Positions 31,676 through 39,923 of a DNA stretch of 64,000 nucleotides are shown here, one piece after another. Position numbers and translations under genes: made by a program. The stretch is from contig NZ_VJVZ01000004.1 in the NCBI RefSeq assembly GCF_007097145.1, forward strand, positions 248,001 to 312,000, written 5' to 3'. Origin of the DNA: Flavobacterium zepuense. Lineage in GTDB: Bacteria > Bacteroidota > Bacteroidia > Flavobacteriales > Flavobacteriaceae. Positions within the stretch are counted from its first letter, which is position 1. Each line of letters opens with the position of its first letter. Below the pieces are notes generated by a model. It did no database searches. It was given only the letters and a program-made list of their open reading frames with translations, and was not told the origin of the DNA.

Positions 31676-32481
31676 TGATAGAGGTAAAAGACATAGAAAA
31701 ATCGTTTGGCGAAAGCAAAGTGCTTAAAGGTATCTCTACCACTTTTGAGTCGGGTAAAACCAACCTCATCATTGGGCGAAGCGGATCGGGTAAAACCGTT
31801 ATGCTAAAAACATTGCTTGGCATTCATGCCCCTGATGCAGGAACCATTTCGTTTGACGGAAGGATATACGGCGAATTAACGCCCGATGAAAAAAGGGCTT
31901 TGCGTACCGAGATAGGCATGGTATTTCAGGGTAGTGCGTTGTTTGACTCGATGACGGTTGAACAAAACGTGGCGTTCCCACTGCGAATGTTTACCAATAA
32001 AAAAACGAAAGACATATCTACACGGGTAAATGAGGTTTTAGACCGCGTTAACCTTAAGGATGCCAACCGTAAGTTTCCTAACGAAATATCGGGTGGTATG
32101 CAAAAAAGGGTGGCTATTGCCCGTGCTATTGTAAACAACCCTAAATATTTATTTTGTGATGAACCCAACTCGGGCCTTGACCCTGAAACATCGATAGTTA
32201 TTGACGAGCTGGTACAGGAAATCACTAAAGAATATAACATTACAACCGTTATTAATACCCACGATATGAACTCGGTTTTACAGATTGGCGAGAAAATTGT
32301 CTTTTTGAAAAACGGTATTAAAGAATGGGAAGGCAATAACGAGGAGATACTGGAAACCAGGAACAAATCCATAGTTGAGTTTGTTTACTCCAGCGACCTC
32401 TTTAAAAAAGTACGCGAAAGCCTGCTGGCAGAAGAAGAGGAAAATCATAATCACAACCACAATAACGATAAAAAAGCTTAG
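31675..32481 (+). CDS. mlaF: ABC transporter ATP-binding protein, MlaF family
   Basis: A 268-residue ATPase partnering the permease upstream. It has Walker A GRSGSGKTVML, Q-loop MVFQGSALFDSMTVEQNVAFPLR, signature ISGGMQKRVAIARAI, Walker B LFCDEPNSGLDP and H-loop INTHDMNS. The SALFDSMTVxxNVxFPL and GMxKRVAIARA forms are those of MlaF/TtgA. The start ATG overlaps the permease stop (TAATG). The C-terminus is unusual: EEEENHNHNHNNDKKA, a Glu/His/Asn-rich tail that could bind metal; this is inference only. The stop codon lies inside the terminator stem at 32471. Confidence 0.92.
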   Translation: MIEVKDIEKSFGESKVLKGISTTFESGKTNLIIGRSGSGKTVMLKTLLGIHAPDAGTISFDGRIYGELTPDEKRALRTEIGMVFQGSALFDSMTVEQNVAFPLRMFTNKKTKDISTRVNEVLDRVNLKDANRKFPNEISGGMQKRVAIARAIVNNPKYLFCDEPNSGLDPETSIVIDELVQEITKEYNITTVINTHDMNSVLQIGEKIVFLKNGIKEWEGNNEEILETRNKSIVEFVYSSDLFKKVRESLLAEEEENHNHNHNNDKKA

Positions 32482-32502
32482 GTAACCCCTAAGCTTTTTG
32501 TT
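32471..32502 (+). terminator. Terminator of mlaEF, overlapping the stop codon
   Basis: AAAAAGCTTAGG (32471-32482) pairs with CCTAAGCTTTTT (32488-32499). The TAG stop of mlaF is at 32479-32481, inside the stem. Confidence 0.75.
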
Positions 32503-32677
32503 TGATAAGAAATTGTGTATTTCGAGTGAGATTGCTTCAGCCGTACCTCCTTCGAAATGACTTCCTGTACATCTGCACCTTCGCGATGCATAAAGCGATC
32601 CCATAATTATTTATTGCTTATTAAGCACCCTGGCCAAACACAACAACCCTATTTATTTAACCCTCATAAAACAAAGA

Positions 32678-32696
32678 AGCCCGGCAATGCCGGGCT
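32678..32696 (-). terminator. Terminator of the large type B T9SS gene
   Basis: AGCCCGGC pairs with GCCGGGCT around AAT; on the minus strand it is followed by TCTTTGTTTTATG. Confidence 0.65.
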
Positions 32697-32732
32697 AATT
32701 CTCAAAAATATATAAGAAGTAGTGTAAGTGTT

Positions 32733-35700
32733 TTAATTAACCTCTCTTTGCAGGTATACCCATCCGGTAACTTGTGTGCCGGCAGAAAGCGTTATTACAT
32801 AGTAATACGTTCCGGTGGTAAGGTCGCCTTTATCGCTTTGGCCGTACCATTCTTTAAGGTACATGGCTTTTTCATAAACCTGTAAGCCGTAGCGGTTAAA
32901 TATTTTTAGGTGCTTAACCTCAAGGTTAGAAAGGTCAAAGCTGTCGTTTAAGCCATCTCCGTTAGGCGATACGCCTTTAGGTATAATACAGCTTGTATTA
33001 TCTACAGGCAGCGTTGCAGAGGCTGTACAGCCATCGGCATTGGTAACGGTTACAATGTAATCTCCTTCTTTACGATCGGTAATATCGGCCTCAGGGCCGT
33101 TAAACGTAAAGTTGTCAGGTCCCGTCCAGCTATATACAGCATTGTCGCCTATTTCGTCCTGGTTGATCACGCTAATAATATAAGCATAGTCTACACAACC
33201 GCCTTCAACCTCTATATCAAAAGCATTAGTGTTAAGGCTAACTGCTATTTGCTGTGTAAACGAGCAGCCGTTATTGGTTACAATTGCAGTATATTGCCCA
33301 GCCTCGGTAACTTCCACATCGCCATCGGTAGCCTCTGTTTGCAGGTTGCCCTGGTAGTACCATGCGTAGGTTGTTTGCGGATTTGGTGTAAAATTTGCCC
33401 CCGGCACAACAGAAAGTACAGTACTTTGCCCAGCACATATTACCGTATTACCCTGTAGCGTAAATTGTGGTATTGGTTTTACAAGAACAGCAACCTGACT
33501 TGCCGGTGAAGGGCACCCGTCTACCGTTACAATAAGCGAATAGGTTCCTGAAGCTGCTGTTGTAGCTGCTGTGATTAGCGGACTCTGGTCTGCCGATGTA
33601 AAACTATTAGGGCCTGTCCATTGGTAGGTAACAACGTTACCCGCTACGGCAGTTGCGCCAAGCTGAACATTGCTGCCTTCGCAACTATCGGCAACCGTGT
33701 TTAATATTGGGGCAGAAGGTATATTTTTTAAGGTGATGCTAACCGTAGCCTCATCTGTACTGCTACATAGTCCGGTAACGGTATACTTAAACTGGTACGT
33801 TCCTGCTGCAAGGCCTGTAGTATTAAACTGGCTGCCTACAAGGGCTCCGGTAGTATTTACATCTTCCCATGCGCCACCCGCATCAAACGGGGCTGTAAGG
33901 TAGGTTGTAAGGTCTATGGTAGCTCCTTCATTACATAAAATTGCAGTATTGTCCGGCCCGGCTGCAGGCAGCTGATTTGGCAGCACTTCAAAATCCAATA
34001 CCTGGTTAAGGCATGAGTTAGGATTGGTAGATGTAATAGCAAGGTGGTATATACCTGCATCTGTATCCGATGTATATGCAGGGAACGTTAGTGTGCCTGT
34101 TGTACTTAAAATAGTACCTGGATCTTCGTCACTGTACCATTCGTAACTTAAGAACGAAAATTCCGGTATAGAAAGGGTACTCAATTCGCCCTCGCAAAAT
34201 CCGTCGGCTTCAATAGCAACCGGGTCAAGGTTATTTATATCAAACAAGATGTTCCTTATATTACCACAAACATCGGTAACCTGAAAGTTATAGGTAGCCG
34301 TTTCAAGGCCTGAGAAAAGGCTTGACTGGCCGTTGTTTACCACAAAAGCGTCGCCATCCTTAGTTGTAATAGAATACGTAAGCGGCGGTACGCCGGTAGC
34401 ATCTATAACAACCTCTGTAAGGCCATCGATACAAGGAAAACCGTATGCCGCATTAATTACCGGGGCGTCATCAAAGGTAAAGTTATATACTTCGCTTGTA
34501 CACCTAAAGTTAGAAAGGGTACCGTTGCTATAGGTGTAAAAATTCTTTAAAACCCTAAACTGGCCCGTAGCGGCAAGGGATAAGTATGTAGCATTATTGG
34601 TTAACTGTATGGCATTTGCCGTATTAGGCAGTGTATTTGCCGGGTAAGCTACTCCCGTTAGCGGATGCCCCCAAGTAGAGGTTATTGGGTTAAAACGCTG
34701 CAACCAAAACGACTGCACATAATTACCATTACTGGTATGTGCCACTTCAAGGTCAAAAGAGCCACAATGCGGTATAACTTCAAATTCATTAACTAAAATA
34801 TCGTAGCCTGTTACCGTAACCTGCTGCTGCCTTACTACGCCACATGCATCTTCGGTATAAATAGTGTAAACGCCAGCAGGCAAAGAATTCATATAGAAAA
34901 ATCCGTTTGCAGCAATATTGGCAGAGGCATCAAATGGAAGCGTTTCGGTAAATGCCGATGGCGCCGCAAGTATGGTTACAGTTTCAAAACCACCGTCTGC
35001 CGCAAGGCGTATAGACCCAAAGCCCACATCGCAACCCGGACGGTTTAAAACTGCAAAGGTTGGGCTACCGCCCGAAGGCTGAAGTATTACCTCTTCGGTA
35101 TATTCGTCGCCACAGCTATCGGTTATCACGAATGTATAAGTGCCTATTGGCAGGTTACCCATCTCGAAACCGCCAAACTGATTAATATTTTCTGACACAT
35201 CATCCGGTAACGTACCAGTGTATGCTGTGGGAGCCGCGGTTATAACTACGCTTTCTACCAGCCTTCCCGGAACGGTTATGCTTACCGATCCTGTTGGGCT
35301 GCCGCAAATTGCTATCGCAACGATTAGCGGGTTTACATCGGGCGGAGTGATCTCAAACGAAAGTTGCGCTGTATGTCCGCATGAGTCGCTGATAGATACT
35401 GTGTAGTTACCTGTTGGCACGGCATTACCCGGCCCGCCAAAAGTAGCTTCGCCCGAATCGAATGTTGGGTAATCACTATTAAACGCTAATGGGATAAACC
35501 CAGCCGGCATTGCTGTAAAGTTTAATGTATATGGCCCAACGTAATTGTTAGGAACAAGCGTAAAATAAATATCGGTACAGTTAGGATATGACGGGTTAAC
35601 CGCTAAACTAAGTTCCTGGTTTACAATATTATTATTCCTCACATATGTATTACCGCAGGCATCGGTAATCACAAGGTTATAGCTGTATTGCTGGTCGTGG

Positions 35701-36509
35701 TAAAACGGTATAGTGCTGCCTATAATATTATCATCAGTACCACCTGCAACTGTTTGTGTTATAACTATTGGCGTTCCGCCACCGGGAGGGGTTACGGTAT
35801 AAGTAAATGTTAACGGGAAAAATATATCTAAATTGGGTGAGCAATAATAGTGGTGCTCTATGTTTATAGTAGTACAAGAGGGCAGTTCGCCACCTGGAAA
35901 TACAACCGGATCTATAGTAATATTTGTATTTAACTGTACCAAAGTTATACTGGTTACCACAGCTTCGCCACAGTTATCATACACCCTCACGTTGTAAAGG
36001 CCGGGAGGCAGGTTGTTAAATACGTTTGATGTTTGCACCGGAGCTGTTACAGGGCCCGATGTGATTTCGTAAGTAGCAGCAGTGCCACCGGTTACGTTTA
36101 CGGTTATTTTACCATCGGTACCGCAACGCACGTGTGTAGGTGCTAAAGTATAGGTTAGCGGTACTACATTGTTTACAATAATTGCCGTTGCTGTGGCGGT
36201 GTTGCTTTGGCCTCCTAACGATTGTGTTGCTACAACCTGGTAGGTACCCGCCACAAGGCCTGTGGCCGAAGGCGTGGTTACGGTGGTAACCGGGGTAGTT
36301 GTGTTAGGCAACAGATACACATTATAATCTATGCTACTACCTGGTGTTGTGCCGGTTACCGCAAACGATAGCGAACCATTACCCAAACAGGTTTGTGGCG
36401 CAGGGGTTACAGTAAGGGTAAAGTTAGCGAGCTGTGCAAAGGAAGTAGTGGCAAAAAAGAGAAAGCAGATTAAGGAAAGAATTCTTTTGGCTGGTAATTT
36501 ATTTGTCAT
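32733..36509 (-). CDS. Very large secreted repeat protein, T9SS type B (gliding motility-associated) sorting domain
   Basis: A 1258-residue exported protein. I start at ATG 36509 (MTNKLPAKRILSLICFLFFATTSFA, a clear signal peptide); an extension to 36527 would need a TTG. The body consists of many beta-sandwich (SprB-like/PKD/Ig-like) units, visible as recurring xLPxGxYxVxxxDxCG and YTFVITDSCGDEYTEEV segments and, later, Ig-like YQWTGPNSFT and YSWTGPDNFT repeats. The last ~85 residues, IPKGVSPNGDGLNDSFDLSN, then HLKIFNRYGLQVYEK and TGTYYYVITL, are the type B C-terminal domain found in SprB-like adhesins and other gliding-associated exports. An adhesin or mobile surface filament role is inferred. 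It is the largest T9SS cargo in the window. Confidence 0.9.
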   Translation of the reverse strand: MTNKLPAKRILSLICFLFFATTSFAQLANFTLTVTPAPQTCLGNGSLSFAVTGTTPGSSIDYNVYLLPNTTTPVTTVTTPSATGLVAGTYQVVATQSLGGQSNTATATAIIVNNVVPLTYTLAPTHVRCGTDGKITVNVTGGTAATYEITSGPVTAPVQTSNVFNNLPPGLYNVRVYDNCGEAVVTSITLVQLNTNITIDPVVFPGGELPSCTTINIEHHYYCSPNLDIFFPLTFTYTVTPPGGGTPIVITQTVAGGTDDNIIGSTIPFYHDQQYSYNLVITDACGNTYVRNNNIVNQELSLAVNPSYPNCTDIYFTLVPNNYVGPYTLNFTAMPAGFIPLAFNSDYPTFDSGEATFGGPGNAVPTGNYTVSISDSCGHTAQLSFEITPPDVNPLIVAIAICGSPTGSVSITVPGRLVESVVITAAPTAYTGTLPDDVSENINQFGGFEMGNLPIGTYTFVITDSCGDEYTEEVILQPSGGSPTFAVLNRPGCDVGFGSIRLAADGGFETVTILAAPSAFTETLPFDASANIAANGFFYMNSLPAGVYTIYTEDACGVVRQQQVTVTGYDILVNEFEVIPHCGSFDLEVAHTSNGNYVQSFWLQRFNPITSTWGHPLTGVAYPANTLPNTANAIQLTNNATYLSLAATGQFRVLKNFYTYSNGTLSNFRCTSEVYNFTFDDAPVINAAYGFPCIDGLTEVVIDATGVPPLTYSITTKDGDAFVVNNGQSSLFSGLETATYNFQVTDVCGNIRNILFDINNLDPVAIEADGFCEGELSTLSIPEFSFLSYEWYSDEDPGTILSTTGTLTFPAYTSDTDAGIYHLAITSTNPNSCLNQVLDFEVLPNQLPAAGPDNTAILCNEGATIDLTTYLTAPFDAGGAWEDVNTTGALVGSQFNTTGLAAGTYQFKYTVTGLCSSTDEATVSITLKNIPSAPILNTVADSCEGSNVQLGATAVAGNVVTYQWTGPNSFTSADQSPLITAATTAASGTYSLIVTVDGCPSPASQVAVLVKPIPQFTLQGNTVICAGQSTVLSVVPGANFTPNPQTTYAWYYQGNLQTEATDGDVEVTEAGQYTAIVTNNGCSFTQQIAVSLNTNAFDIEVEGGCVDYAYIISVINQDEIGDNAVYSWTGPDNFTFNGPEADITDRKEGDYIVTVTNADGCTASATLPVDNTSCIIPKGVSPNGDGLNDSFDLSNLEVKHLKIFNRYGLQVYEKAMYLKEWYGQSDKGDLTTGTYYYVITLSAGTQVTGWVYLQREVN

Positions 36510-36723
36510 AGTTGGGAGATTTTGCAATAAATATAACAGTTTATATTATGTTAAGTAAAACTTTATACAATTTAACATAACAGCTGTAAGTTGTAAAACC
36601 CTACCTGTTAAATTAAGTGTTTTAATTATGTATTTTTTAACACCTGTTATACGATAGACGGATGGCGCTACGAAAGGTTGCGTAGATATTTATTTTTATT
36701 TTTGAAGAATGTGTGTAAAAGCT

Positions 36724-36753
36724 AATCTCAAAGTCCGAAAGTGAAATATTAAG
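36724..36753. repeat. 30-bp dispersed repeat, copy 1
   Basis: AATCTCAAAGTCCGAAAGTG and the following 10 nt recur at 58637-58666 with 29 of 30 identities, both lying just 3' of a minus-strand gene. Confidence 0.8.
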
Positions 36754-36759
36754 CACTTT

Positions 36760-37362
36760 TTATGATGGTAAAAGCTCCACTTCGGCATTAGGGTTAAAGA
36801 GATAAATTTTACCCGTACTTATTTCCTGGCATTCAAATCGCTTAAGGCGTTGTGCCCCCTTACGGAAAACTTTACCATTATGGATGCGGAAAGCCGCACC
36901 ATACGGTAGCTCAAAGATGTAGTTTTTCCCGTCTGATTTTTCATCAAACTGCTTGAGGGCCAGTGACAACGTAGCATCGGTGTCGCTACTGGCCTTGGGG
37001 TTTTTAAAATGCCGGGCTAACAGTGGCAACAAATGGTTAGGGAAAATTTCCGGCCTAATGAATGGCACCATAAGCTTTTGGAAAGTGAGCTTCCATTCAT
37101 CGCCATGAGGTTTTATATTGCGGCCAAACTTCTCAAAAGCAGCAAGATGCGCAATTTCATGCACCAATGTGATAAGAAAGCGGTATTGGTTGAGGCTTGC
37201 GTTAACAGTAATGCGGTGGTAGCCACTGGCATCGCGGTGGTAATCGCCGTGGCGGGTAACCCTGTCGTTCACTATTTTAAGGTGTACGCCATACAGCTTT
37301 ATGAGCTCAAAAAGCGGCTCTACAGCATGTTGCGGCAAATAGCGTTGTAAGATCTCTGTCAA
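36760..37362 (-). CDS. SprT-like zinc metalloprotease-domain protein
   Basis: A 200-residue protein with the SprT-like pattern: RHGDYHRDASGYHRITVNASLNQYRFLITLVHEIAHLAAFEKFGRNIKPHGDEWK, containing HEIAH and a downstream His (PHGDEW) that would complete a zinc site. The second half, with YIFELPYGAAFRIHNGKVFRKGAQRLKRFECQEISTGKIYLFNPNAEV, replaces the zinc-ribbon of classical SprT by a short beta domain without the four Cys. SprT-like domains occur in eukaryotic SPRTN, which removes DNA-protein crosslinks, but bacterial forms are unassigned. The only usable start is a TTG at 37362, 11 nt after the stop of the upstream SDR gene, so it ends an M28-SDR-SprT operon. Confidence 0.82.
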   Translation of the reverse strand: MTEILQRYLPQHAVEPLFELIKLYGVHLKIVNDRVTRHGDYHRDASGYHRITVNASLNQYRFLITLVHEIAHLAAFEKFGRNIKPHGDEWKLTFQKLMVPFIRPEIFPNHLLPLLARHFKNPKASSDTDATLSLALKQFDEKSDGKNYIFELPYGAAFRIHNGKVFRKGAQRLKRFECQEISTGKIYLFNPNAEVELLPS

Positions 37363-37373
37363 ACGTAGTAAAG

Positions 37374-38051
37374 TTATGGCGTAGTGCTGCTTACCTGCAA
37401 CACTTTGCCGTTGTAATAGGTATTGCCGGTTAAGGCAAAGTTATAAATATAGTCGGCCATTTGCTTAGGAGAAAGCGGCGCCTCATATCCGGGGAATGCC
37501 TCTTGCAACATCTCGGTATTTACAGCGCCTAAGGCCAGCACGTTAAAGGCAATGCCCTGCTCTTTATACTCTTCTGCCAATAGCTCAGATAGCGTAATTA
37601 CCGCCCCTTTGCTGCTGCTGTATGCTGCGAGGCCTCCAAACTTCATGGTACCCTGAACGCCACCCATACTGCTTATGGTAACCACATGGCTACCCTTGCC
37701 CATAAAGGGAAGCACAGCCCTGTTTAAAGCTGCTACACCAAATACATTTACCTTGTAAATATACTCGAACTCATCTGCCGTAATATCGCCGAAAGGCTTT
37801 AAGATCAGGGCTCCGGCGTTGTGTATAAGTACATTTACAGTATGCCAGCTGTTCTCAATAAACTCTTTAACAGCAGTGGTGGTATTGGTTTCGGCAAGGT
37901 CCAGCTGAAGGCAGGTAATCTTTTCGTTCTCTAAAAGTGCATGCGGAATTTTACGGCTGATTGCCAAAACGTTATGTCCGGCAGAAGCAAATTGCAATGC
38001 AAGCTCATAGCCTATGCCCCTGCTGGTGCCAGTAATTATTATGTTCTTCAT
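37374..38051 (-). CDS. Short-chain dehydrogenase/reductase
   Basis: A 225-residue classical SDR. The cofactor motif is TGTSRGIGYELA (TGxxxGIG), the NAG motif is HNAGALI, and the catalytic residues are Ser in ISSMGG and Tyr-x3-Lys in AAYSSSKGAV. The C-terminal region is short and has no substrate-specific clue. It is an oxidoreductase using NAD(P)H; substrate unknown. The ATG overlaps the stop of the upstream M28 peptidase gene by one base, and the SprT-like gene follows after 11 nt, so the three form an operon. Confidence 0.9.
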   Translation of the reverse strand: MKNIIITGTSRGIGYELALQFASAGHNVLAISRKIPHALLENEKITCLQLDLAETNTTTAVKEFIENSWHTVNVLIHNAGALILKPFGDITADEFEYIYKVNVFGVAALNRAVLPFMGKGSHVVTISSMGGVQGTMKFGGLAAYSSSKGAVITLSELLAEEYKEQGIAFNVLALGAVNTEMLQEAFPGYEAPLSPKQMADYIYNFALTGNTYYNGKVLQVSSTTP

Positions 38052-39004
38052 TATTTTTTCTTCATTACTATATCATTTGCAGGCGCGTTAACCATCTTAT
38101 CGGTAACGGGTACCATCTCCTGAATGAATGCTGTCATATGCTTGGTATCCATGTGCTCAAAATCGTCTTCAACCTGGTGGTAATAGGCAAAGTTCTCAAA
38201 ATCAAAGGTACAGATGGTTTGCGATGGTTTTTGGAATTCATTGTAAAAAGAATAGTTATCCGACCTGCGGAACAACTGATATTTCATCTCCACATCCAGA
38301 TAGCCAATAAGCTTCTTACCGGCATATTCATTAATCTTATCGCCCATAGTACTCATACCATAGCCTGTAAGGTAAGCCATAATATCGCGGTTCATGGCAA
38401 CGCCCACCATCTCAAAATTAAGCATGGCATATAGGTTAAAGTTTTGTGCTTTAAGCTTCGCCGCAAGGCTTTGCGAGCCTAATAGCCCTTTTTCTTCCCC
38501 CGAAAAATAGCAGAACAAGATACTGCGCTTGTTAGTTTTTGTCTTTCCAAAGTAATTAACTAACTCCGACACCGTAGTTACCCCACTGGCGTCATCGTTA
38601 GCACCGTTGTAAATGTTATCGGCTCCGGCAGCTGCATCTAACAGTGTACCAATGTGATCGTAATGAGCACCAAAAACCACAAACTCATTTTTAAGTTTTG
38701 GGTCGGTGCCTTCAAGGTATCCCACTACGTTGTAGGTGGTTTTCTCAAAATTGGTTAGGGTATCTTTATACGTTGTAAAATAAGGCTTAACACCATTTTT
38801 TACAAAAATATCTTCAAGGTATTGCGCTGCCTGCTCCAAGCCTTTACTCCCGGCATCGCGGCCCTGTAATTCATCCGACGACAAAAACTTTAGCGTTGCC
38901 GCCACTGATTTTTCTTCTACTTTATAATTTTTAGCCGATGTTTTTTGTGCATACGATAATGCCGAGCAGCCTATAGCTACAAGCAGGAATAATGTTTTTT
39001 TCAT
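38051..39004 (-). CDS. Exported M28 family zinc aminopeptidase
   Basis: A 317-residue protein with signal peptide MKKTLFLLVAIGCSALSYA and an M28 (aminopeptidase Y/S type) catalytic domain. The dizinc site reads His114 (FGAHYDHIG), Asp137 (NGANDDASG), Glu170-Glu171 (SGEEKGLLGS), Glu198 (NFEMVG, where many members have Asp) and His276 (YYHQVEDDFEHMD). It is expected to act in the periplasm or at the cell surface on peptides. It is the first gene of an operon with the SDR. Substrate preference cannot be read. Confidence 0.92.
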   Translation of the reverse strand: MKKTLFLLVAIGCSALSYAQKTSAKNYKVEEKSVAATLKFLSSDELQGRDAGSKGLEQAAQYLEDIFVKNGVKPYFTTYKDTLTNFEKTTYNVVGYLEGTDPKLKNEFVVFGAHYDHIGTLLDAAAGADNIYNGANDDASGVTTVSELVNYFGKTKTNKRSILFCYFSGEEKGLLGSQSLAAKLKAQNFNLYAMLNFEMVGVAMNRDIMAYLTGYGMSTMGDKINEYAGKKLIGYLDVEMKYQLFRRSDNYSFYNEFQKPSQTICTFDFENFAYYHQVEDDFEHMDTKHMTAFIQEMVPVTDKMVNAPANDIVMKKK

Positions 39005-39068
39005 AGAGGTGTTGTTTACTTAGCTAAAGTAATAAAAAAATGGCAGTACGCATAAATCACAGTACCAA

Positions 39069-39680
39069 TTACCGGTTCACTATAGTCCTGAACGTAAGAT
39101 TTACACGTGGCCTATTCACTAATTTTGTAGGTGGAAGCCGGTGCAGCCAGTGCGATTGGGTTTCATCTTTCATTACGAGTAGGCTACCATGTTCCAAAAT
39201 TATCGAAACCACTTCTTTAGTTTCTTTATGCTTAAAGGCAAACTTACGTTCGGCACCAAAACTGAGGGAGCCTATTGCACCGTTCTTCTTTAGATCTTTT
39301 TCGCCATCGCTGTGCCATGCCATCCCTTCGTTACCGTCATGGTACAGGTTAAGTAGGCAGGAGTTAAATGTTTCGCCTGTTCTTTCTTCTGCTAAGGTTT
39401 TAAGTTCGAGTAATTCGGGAGTCCAGGGCAATGCCTGTTTTGTAATATTGCTATACGTGTATTCAAACGGAAGCTCGCCATACCAGGCAACCTTACGTTT
39501 GGTAACAATGCGCTTGCCAAAAATCACGGCTTCATCATTTTTCCACTCGATAGTATTGAGCAGCGCTTCTAAATAATAGTTCGCCTTATCAAGCGGCATT
39601 AGTTTACCGTAATAGTTTACGGTACCATCTTTCGGCAAAAAATTATGATCAGCGGTTATTTCATTACCAAATAAATCCAT
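39069..39680 (-). CDS. alkB: AlkB-like 2-oxoglutarate/Fe(II) dioxygenase
   Basis: A 203-residue protein of the AlkB family, which removes alkyl lesions from nucleic acid bases. The iron ligands are His and Asp in MAWHSDGEKDL and the distal His in SHWLHRLPP; the 2-oxoglutarate-binding arginines are in RPRVNLTFR (RxNxTFR). SLSFGAERKFAFKHK corresponds to the conserved SLG..RxF strand, and the N-terminal GKLMPLDKANYYLEALLNTIEW plus VAWYGELPFEYTYS is like AlkB homologues ALKBH2/3. It is followed by no other gene on its strand before the M28 operon 64 nt away. Confidence 0.9.
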   Translation of the reverse strand: MDLFGNEITADHNFLPKDGTVNYYGKLMPLDKANYYLEALLNTIEWKNDEAVIFGKRIVTKRKVAWYGELPFEYTYSNITKQALPWTPELLELKTLAEERTGETFNSCLLNLYHDGNEGMAWHSDGEKDLKKNGAIGSLSFGAERKFAFKHKETKEVVSIILEHGSLLVMKDETQSHWLHRLPPTKLVNRPRVNLTFRTIVNR

Positions 39681-39864
39681 ATTTACAGCATTCTTTTAAT
39701 TTACTTCACAATGCTTAATAGTGCAACTTAATTTTAAGTGTAGGTACGTAATTTTTTATTTTTGATAACTCTTCGGCATTAATAGATTGCGAGAATACAT
39801 CCAGTTGCTTTAAATTTGGGGCAGATATCAATTTACTTTACCACAAAATTACTTGTTTTAAAAC

Positions 39865-39900
39865 AAAATACCCACCCTGATACATCAGGGCGGGTATTTT
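39865..39900 (-). terminator. Terminator of pdhA-pdhC
   Basis: A 16-bp stem AAAATACCCACCCTGA / TCAGGGCGGGTATTTT, loop TACA. The single A/C mismatch on the plus strand is a G-U pair in the minus RNA, which shows it serves the minus-strand pdh operon. Confidence 0.8.
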
Positions 39901-39923
39901 TATATTTCTACAACAATGGTGGC

